Assembly: GCA_025331125.1 (NCBI GenBank) | Contig: JAOALB010000049.1 | Span: 1-14,522 of the forward strand | Length of the DNA stretch: 14,522 bases | Reading direction: 5' to 3' | Source: Mycogone perniciosa | Lineage: Eukaryota; Ascomycota; Sordariomycetes; Hypocreales; Hypocreaceae | Translations under genes and position numbers: made by a program | Part shown: positions 8,816 to 14,522 of the stretch, one piece after another | Layout: each line of letters starts with the position of its first letter | Position numbering within the stretch: position 1 is the stretch's first letter | The notes under the pieces: generated by a model | What the model was told of the DNA's origin: nothing | Database searches by the model: none | Seen by the model: the letters and a program-made list of their open reading frames with translations, nothing else

Positions 8816-9400
8816 GGGTGTCGAGTCGCCCTACTGTGGATTCACTACCACCACTACTTCGTACTACTTATGTTATAATCAGCATCATTCGTATGCCAAC
8901 GATGTGAACTACATAGCAAGTGGAGAAAGCCAAGATTAACCATCTTCTACCCCAAATGAATCTGCAAGTCGCCTGCCGTCAAACCTGTCAGACTTGCTTT
9001 TCGTTCTCATAGGTCTTTTTATGTAATCTACACACAAGACTCGACCATCATTGGAACCTGCCTGTTTGTGCACTAGTTGCCTAGACTCGAGGACAAGCTT
9101 CTCTGATGCTGGCATGTAGTACTCTGTACATATTATGAGATCTGCTTCTCTCCACACTCTTGGACCCATCAATTCGACGTCGCGTTGCGCCATCAAGTCT
9201 TCGGAAAGCCGTTGCCATCATGACTGGAGAAGATCGGGCTAATTCCGCGTCAACCCGGGCCATGTTTCACTCAGCCTCACAACTAACCAGCAAAACCGTT
9301 CCGTGTCGATTGTCTGAACGCCACGGAAAACGCTTCCCCCGGTCTTTTGAGTTTTCCCCCGCACTCCCGGGGAGGTAAACGACCGAACAGAAATCCGGGG

Positions 9401-9409
9401 TACTCCGTA
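9401..9409 (+). repeat. TACTCCGTA element, copy 4
   Basis: Directly abuts the CCGGGG at 9395-9400, within the SYGGRG cluster. Confidence 0.6.
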
Positions 9410-9685
9410 GATCAGGCCATCTCTTGCTGTTTTATTTGACACTAGCGATTCAGAGTCCGGGGTTGTTTGGACATCGAATCAAGTTCTCGAGCTTGGTGAC
9501 GGCTTGTTGAGTGGGAACCGGAGCGGGCTGCAGGAGTTGTTGGACAGGTGGTGTTGCGAATTCTTCATGGGTAGGATTCCTCCTCCCGGAGAGAGAGGAT
9601 GCTCCCTGAGAGAGGAGAGCGTCTTGGGTATTAACGCGCCCAATACTTTGTACTGTGTAATGAATGCTTCATGCTTGAGACTTAA

Positions 9686-9718
9686 TACTAATAGTAGTAT
9701 GTACGAGTAGTATTAGTA
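9686..9718. repeat. Small inverted repeat
   Basis: TACTAATA (9686-9693) and its exact complement TATTAGTA (9711-9718) flank a 17-nt spacer that itself contains more TAGTA units. Weak AT-rich cruciform potential; no function assigned. Confidence 0.5.
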
Positions 9719-9804
9719 ATACCTGATAACAGCTGACAAACGGCCTCATATTAGTGGTACATCCAGACATCCCGTGCCAAGAGCGCTAGCCTTGAGCGCT
9801 ATCA

Positions 9805-9829
9805 CATCACCATCACCATCACCCATCAC
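9805..9829 (+). repeat. CATCAC microsatellite
   Basis: Three contiguous CATCAC units (9805-9822) and a fourth after one inserted C (9824-9829). Just upstream, GAGCGCTA occurs twice (9781-9788, 9794-9801). Confidence 0.7.
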
Positions 9830-10035
9830 CGACTAATAATACTGGTGGAATACACTATAATAATAAAGACGTCAACTTATTTGGCAAAGCGGCTCCGATC
9901 ACAGGCGTACAGAGTACGTACCTCCCTGGCAGGCTTTTGCGCAGGGGCCATGAACTGAACTGCCTCCCAATCCCCTCCCCCGGAATTTCTCGCTCCACCC
10001 CGAGTCGCCCTCCTCCCTCTCTTCTCCCCACAATA

Positions 10036-10044
10036 TACTCCGTA
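10036..10044 (+). repeat. TACTCCGTA element, copy 5
   Basis: Lies 17 bp before the putative uORF start and about 360 bp before the facB ATG. Confidence 0.6.
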
Positions 10045-10060
10045 CATTTCGGTCTTTGGA

Positions 10061-10222
10061 ATGACGTTTGCGCTCGCCGCTTCACATTTACCCGCCATTC
10101 TGGCTCTGTCGCAGCATTCAGGACCAAATCGACAAGTCGTGAGAAACAGTGACCTCGTGATACTGGAGACGAATACGCCTGGCGCCGAGGCCGGTCACGG
10201 TCGTGTGTGGGCCAACTACTGA
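10061..10222 (+). promoter_or_regulatory. Possible upstream ORF in the facB leader
   Basis: An ATG at 10061 opens 53 codons ending at TGA 10220-10222, which is 179 nt before the facB ATG. I see no other ATG between it and 10402. If transcription starts upstream of 10061 this would be the only uORF in the leader. The peptide shows no known domain, and the transcription start is unknown. Confidence 0.3.
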
Positions 10223-10325
10223 GTCCGCCTCTTATCGCCAGGAACCAGACCGGTTAATAATAGTAGTGCTATTGCTGCTGCGACTGCTACTATTGAAATT
10301 CCTTTTCCCTCATCGACATAACTGG

Positions 10326-10343
10326 GACGACGACGACGACGAC
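10326..10343 (+). repeat. (GAC)6 trinucleotide repeat
   Basis: Six perfect GAC units about 60 bp upstream of the facB ATG, probably in the 5' leader. A frame through it encodes a run of Asp but has no ATG start, so it is not taken as coding. Confidence 0.8.
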
Positions 10344-10401
10344 GATAATCCAGGCGTGAAAGGAGACGGAGAAGAACAAATCGCCAGCAGAGCCGCCCAT
10401 C

Positions 10402-13276
10402 ATGCCGGGCATCCTGCCTATGAAGGTGATCAAGGTGGGCACCAGCGCCCAGAGCCGCATCGCCCAGGCCTGCGATCGTTGTCGTAGCAAGAAGATTCGC
10501 TGCGATGGCGTGCGTCCCACCTGTTCGCAGTGTGCCTCAGTCGGCTTCGAGTGCCGGACCAGCGACAAGTTAAGCCGCCGTGCTTTTCCCCGTGGATACA
10601 CAGAGTCTCTGGAGGAGCGGGTTCGTGTGCTCGAGGCGGAGGTGCGCGAGTTAAAGGACCTGCTGGATGAGAAGGATGAGAAGATTGATATGCTGTCTGC
10701 GATGCATAGCAGTGGTGGCGTGCGTCGCAGGCCATCGATTACGTCTCTGGGGACACCGGCATCGCCGGATGCACCCCAAGATTCCCCAGTCGTCAAAGAA
10801 GACACATTCCGAGTACAGGCAACACCACTGCTGCTCGGCGTTGAGAACTCGGACTCGTATTTCATGGGCTCATCAAGTGGTCGCGCTTTTATCGGTATGT
10901 TGTCAACTCTATCTAGCCAGCCCAGTTCGTGGCATCCACTCCTAGTACTGACTCAACTCTCATAGCTGCCTTCAAGCGCAAAATGCAGGAGAGTGGCAAG
11001 CCGTGCAGTGACTTCACGCCCGACGCCTTTTTGCACATCCAAGGCTGCCATCCCCTCAATGCTACTGACGCTCCGGATCAATCATTCAAGATCCCCCCTC
11101 GGCTCTTCTCTGACAGATGTGTCAACGTCTTCTTCCAAGAATGGGCTCCACTCTTCCCAGTCCTCCACAAACCCACGTTCCTTCGCATCTACGAAGAGTT
11201 CGTCAATGACTGTGAGAGAATGAAGTGCAACTACAAGCTAGCTCAGCTCTATCTTGTTTTCGGCATCGCTGGGCTGTCATCCGAGTCACCAGACCTCGAG
11301 CAAGTGGCAGCCTGTGAGCGTCAATGGATCAAGGCCATGGAGCCGCTGCTGCTGGAAAATACTATGAACACGCTGCAGTGTCTGATTCTGGCTTTATTGT
11401 ACTGCACTATCCGGGCCGACTACCGGCGCCTCCAACATTACAAGTCTATTGCAGTGGGGCTGTCACATCGTCTTGGACTGCATCAAAGCCAAAAGCGCTT
11501 TTCCTTTGGTGCCTTGACCCTTGAGACAAGAAAGAAGGTGTTTTGGACCCTCTACACTCTGGATTGGTAAGTCTCCGTCGTTTTATTGATTCATATGCCA
11601 CGTCATCTGACATAAGTAGCATGACTGCTGCTATCCTAGGTCTTCCCAAGCTCTTGAAGGAAGAGGATGTGCAAGCGGAATATCCCTCGGATACAGACGA
11701 TGAATACATCACTGAGAAGGGATTTCAGCCGACCCTTCCAGGCGAATACACGCGCATTTCAAGTGCTTTAGCCCTGTTCCGAGCGGCCCGTATTATGGCA
11801 CGAGTCTTGGACAAGAACTACCCTGCTACGACAACCTACGACCTTTCGCTGCAGCAGATGGGAGCCTTCGAGAGTGAACTGGATGCCTGGTATGATGAAT
11901 TGCCGCCTCATCTCAGGCTCAATTTCACGCAGGGCAAGCCGTCAACCGACGTTACCGGTAGCCGATCGCCATTGCTGGTGAGTGACACCTGACATGTGAA
12001 ATGTAGCCCTAGGGCACGAGCAAGGCTAACAACGTATCAGGCTCTCGCTTACTACTACATCCGCACCCTCATCTATCGCCCAGCTGTTGGCTCCAGCCTC
12101 GGGCCCAAGGCCGCCTCAGCACTACTCTCTATCAGCGAGTCCAGCAAGCACATGATCCAAATTGCCCAGCTTCTCGAGGAGCGGAACATGTCGTTCTCGT
12201 TCTGCCTTAACAAGTGTGACATTTTAGCTATCTGCAGCCTTACGCTGCTCTACCAGGTAGTCGATTTGAAACGTGACAGCAAGCTGTTGCGCGAGGATGA
12301 ACGACTCGTAAATGAAGTTCTCAAGATCCTTCGGAAGAACAAGGCTCCCGGTTTTGTCGACCTCGAGCGTGTTTCCAACATGCTCATTTCTGTTGCTGAC
12401 CCATCGGGAGCGACGCCCCTGGCCAAGGCATCTCGCAAGGCATCTGTGCCTGCATCCTCGCGTCGGCCATCGCCTCCGACAAACGTGCCTACACAGGCCT
12501 CACCGCTGACATTGGCCTCGCCCTACCAAGCGCCAGCAAGTGAGACTGACCTAACTCGACGTCAAGGACAATTTCGCAGGCTGACCATGTCCAACATGGA
12601 TCAGGGTCAAGATGCTCAACGGACTCAGTCTCGTCAGTCCTTTGATGGACAACGGCCCGAGGCCTCAATGCAACACCACAACCATCGGCTTTCCATGTCG
12701 CAAATGTCTCCTGCCAGCCATGCGATATCATCAATGCCACAATCAAGACAGAATCTCAACTACCTTACACTTCACAATCCCCCTTTCACTTCAAAACCTA
12801 CCTCGCCCACGTCCAGCATTCGGGCCCCATCAGCAATGCCACTGCAACCCAACCAAAACTTTTTATTAGACGGCCAAATGGTGGGCAAGTCTCCTGGTCT
12901 TTCTGATTCGGAGTGGAAAGCATTACTCGGATCCATGGACAGCGGATTGCATAACATGCATGACGCTATATACGGAGGAGCAAGTTTGGTGCTCAATGAG
13001 TCTGCCTTGGCAGGGAATTCAGCACCAAGCAATGAATGGTCGCCAGACACATGGGACTTGAGCAATTTCAGCATTGGCGAGTTTGGGAACAACCCTGCGC
13101 CACCACAAAGCGTGCTCAGCTTGAGCGATGACAGCCTGAGCTCTGGAGAGGAGGTGTCGCCTTCAGAATTAGGTCTTGGTCTTGGATGTGTGGACTACCA
13201 GACACAGGCCCACGGTCTAAGTTGCGATGCTGGTGGCAGGCTTAGCATTGACGGGTTGGGAGGCTTTCCTCTGTGA
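10402..13276 (+). CDS. facB: FacB, Zn(II)2Cys6 activator of acetate utilisation
   Basis: FacB (related to yeast Cat8) is a nuclear activator needed for growth on acetate; in A. nidulans it switches on acetyl-CoA synthetase (facA), the glyoxylate-cycle genes acuD and acuE, and amdS. Exons: 10402-10894, 10966-11566, 11620-11977, 12041-13276, giving 895 residues (A. nidulans FacB is about 867). Introns are 71, 53 and 63 nt with GTATGT, GTAAGT and GTGAGT donors. Seen: the family-typical start MPGILPMKVIKVG; the zinc cluster C24-x2-C27-x6-C34-x6-C41-x2-C44-x6-C51; a linker SRRAFPRGYTESLEERV; a leucine-zipper-like coiled coil about 66-100; the middle homology region from about 190 to 520 (FFQEWAPLFPVLHKPTF, LGLPKLL); then a Ser/Pro/Gln-rich, low-complexity C-terminus with acidic/serine patches, as expected for an activation domain. 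All key residues are intact. I recognise this protein confidently. Confidence 0.93.
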
Positions 13277-13908
13277 ATGAGTCTTGTTTTGTCAAAGCGT
13301 TTTCTGGAACTGGGTTGCTTGGTACAGTACAGTCTTTATGTTATGTGATACCTTGCCATCTATCTATTTTTACGGGCAATTTTGGAGTCGGAGTTAATCA
13401 ACAAAAATGGGCATTTGCTGATACTTTGGGAAGGGCAAGTTGGTGGCTGGTTTGTCTTTTTGGAGGCTACGTCGGATTCTGGGAGGCCATACCCAGTCTT
13501 TTTAGCCTTTTATGTCGATTAAAAACGAATGTATATAGCTTCGCCCTCGTGGATATGCTAGTAAGGAGGAGGGCCGTCAAGGGATGGAGGGACAAAGGGG
13601 AAGACGTGAGAGTTTTTATAGAAATCTATGAAGCAGCGAGTCACCAACATCACAGCTTTAGTGCATACTATACTCCTGAAACCATCAGTCGGCATGTCTC
13701 TCTAGTCTAAGACTTCATTCTGGACGACAAAGGTGTCGCGTAACGCGCTTATATAGTCAGCCTGATCACACAACAATAGGTAGGGCAACAGGCACCTTGG
13801 TTCCCGCTCTCTTGATCTCCGTTCTTTTCGCCGTGTCCCCTGTGGTGCTCCTTAATCGGTAGACTGTGGTCTGTTGGGCCCTTCCAAGCTGCATTTACAA
13901 GCAACGGA
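13277..13908. other. 3' flank of facB and intergenic spacer
   Basis: Probably the facB 3' UTR, then the 3' flank of the convergent minus-strand gene. A 145-codon open frame (13273-13710) starts with a GTG that overlaps the facB stop and encodes nothing recognisable, so I treat it as chance. No terminator-like or repeat structure stands out. Confidence 0.55.
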
Positions 13909-14444
13909 TCACACCGTTGATATCTCACCAAGCAGCAACACATCCTTCGGGAAGTATAGATTGTCGGGGATCACTTTCAAATTAAAGACGTGTTGCCCTG
14001 GTAGCAACAAGTTGGTTGAAATTGGCAGGGATGTCAAACGAAATGCCAAAGCCCTCGCTGCTGTTGGACTTCCACGTTCCGTTTCCGTTTGCAGTGAAGG
14101 TGAAGGTGGCTTTGCCGTAGTAGATGTTGGACCTCACATGCCGCAGACGCATATAGGAGGTCTTGTCGAGGAAGAACTTGGCTGGGGCCGAGTGTAAATC
14201 GAAGGAGATGGCGTCGACGTGATGCCTCCCGTCAGCATAGCCCCAATCTCCGCGATTGATTTCGTCGAGCTTAGCGGTATTACTGGGCGGCTTTGCTTTG
14301 AATGATATTCCGGCTAGCCAAAGATTAGTAGAGTATCAAAACCCGAACCATCATCGTTATTTGCGTACTTTTGGCCATTTCTTGGCCCCCTTCGTCTTGA
14401 TTTAGTTCCGCATTCGTAGTGAATATCACCTCGGAGTACTTGAA

Positions 14445-14448
<4 letters not shown>
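13909..14448 (-). CDS. Unrecognised gene, 3' part only, with apparent frameshift
   Basis: Two exons can be joined on the minus strand: 14448-14369 (open to the poly-G edge) and 14313 onward, with a 55-nt intron (GTACGC donor, CTACTAAT branch, TTTGGCTAG acceptor). They join in phase, and the product continues for about 136 residues to TAA at 13984-13982. It is rich in alternating hydrophobic/polar stretches (NIYYGKATFTFTANGNGTW), suggesting beta strands, and has possible N-glycosylation sites (NGT, NSS). I do not recognise the family. A second frame, offset by one base, looks equally coding downstream (PGQHVFNLKVIPDNLYFP) and ends at TGA 13911-13909, so the true C-terminus may lie there. This implies an extra base, a two-base loss, a missed splice or a sequencing error between about 13990 and 14060. 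The N-terminus is missing, so a signal peptide cannot be judged. Confidence 0.5.

Positions 14449-14522
<74 letters not shown>
14449..14522. other. 74-base poly-G tail at contig end
   Basis: A pure G run of 74 bases ends the window. It cuts into an open exon of the right-end gene. It is not a telomere, since no TTAGGG unit is present. It most resembles the poly-G produced when two-colour sequencing chemistry reads no signal, carried into the assembly. Confidence 0.85.

Larger units (their letters stand above)
9337..9998. promoter_or_regulatory. Cluster of CreA-type SYGGRG sites upstream of facB
   Basis: SYGGRG matches: CCGGGG at 9367-9372, 9395-9400 and 9457-9462 (plus) and at 9337-9342 and 9978-9983 (minus); GCGGGG at 9357-9362 (minus); CCGGAG at 9518-9523 and 9586-9591 (plus); GTGGAG at 9993-9998 (minus). 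Chance would give about 2-3 in this length with even base composition. CreA is the carbon-catabolite repressor, and facB of A. nidulans is, to my knowledge, CreA-repressed. Binding here is inferred. Confidence 0.45.
8621..10401. other. Large intergenic region upstream of facB
   Basis: About 1.8 kb with no convincing gene. The reading frames at 8936-9196, 9160-9378, 9504-9710 and 9855-10127 are under 100 residues, lack recognisable motifs, and several depend on non-ATG starts. It contains four exact TACTCCGTA elements, variants at 9120-9128 and 9909-9917 (TACTCTGTA and its complement), clustered SYGGRG sites, a CCAAT at 9967-9971, an inverted repeat, and CATCAC and GAC microsatellites. Most of it is probably facB promoter and leader. 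Confidence 0.65.

Noticed and set aside
8936..9196. 86-codon minus-strand frame in the 1.8-kb intergenic region
   Set aside because: Short, overlapped by frames on both strands, and with no domain or clear promoter; consistent with chance.
10203..10487. 94-codon frame containing an Asp run
   Set aside because: No ATG start. The Asp run comes from the GAC microsatellite, and the frame overlaps the true facB start in another phase.
10402..13276. Zn2Cys6 regulator considered as a secondary-metabolite cluster regulator
   Set aside because: The protein matches FacB from its first residues, and the neighbours are housekeeping genes with no PKS, NRPS, terpene or transporter gene in view.
13273..13710. 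145-codon plus-strand frame after facB
   Set aside because: It begins with a GTG overlapping the facB stop, has no plausible upstream signal and no recognisable motif; most likely 3' UTR.
14449..14522. Poly-G end considered as a telomere
   Set aside because: Contains no TTAGGG or other G-rich unit with A/T; pure G only.

Overview
The window looks like nuclear DNA from a filamentous ascomycete, most likely Eurotiales (Aspergillus/Penicillium type). The reasons are short GT-AG introns (mostly 47-80 nt) with CTAAC/CTGAT-like branch sites, moderately GC-rich genes on both strands, and recognisable fungal proteins, above all a FacB-type acetate regulator. It appears to be a complete contig or a contig edge: the right end is a run of 74 G, and the left end lies inside an intron next to a C14/A10 run. 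All coding sequences below are spliced models worked out by eye from frame, splice-site and family logic.

Layout from left to right. (1) 100-285, minus: first coding exon of a TOM70-like mitochondrial import receptor, running off the left edge. (2) 286-1168: divergent promoter region with a paired CCAAT box and a TATA-like box. (3) 1169-2044, plus: two-exon class IV PLP enzyme of the aminodeoxychorismate lyase type. (4) 2496-4713, plus: six-exon TPR / F-box / leucine-rich-repeat protein resembling yeast Dia2/Pof3, with a cysteine-rich insert. (5) 4931-6386, minus: YGR210C-like member of the YchF/Obg GTPase group, convergent with the previous gene, with an apparent 10-nt microexon coding part of the conserved segment after the P-loop. 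(6) 6387-6755: divergent promoter containing nine tandem copies of CAAGG. (7) 6756-8620, plus: SET-domain methyltransferase of the RuBisCO-LSMT/SETD3/RKM type with an unclear last intron. (8) 8621-10401: a 1.8-kb intergenic region with SYGGRG (CreA-like) sites, several copies of TACTCCGTA, small repeats and a possible uORF. (9) 10402-13276, plus: four-exon facB orthologue of 895 codons. (10) 13909-14448, minus: 3' part of an unrecognised gene with an apparent frameshift, cut off by the poly-G end.

The genes do not form a pathway or a secondary-metabolite cluster. They look like ordinary housekeeping and regulatory genes side by side (protein import, folate/PABA, replisome-linked ubiquitylation, GTPase, protein methylation, acetate utilisation). 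I see no mobile element, tRNA, rRNA or CRISPR array. The observations most worth a second look are the 10-nt microexon, the duplicated CxC-x8-C cysteine motif in the F-box protein, the intergenic TACTCCGTA family, the unresolved 3' splicing of the SET gene, and the frameshifted orphan gene at the right end.
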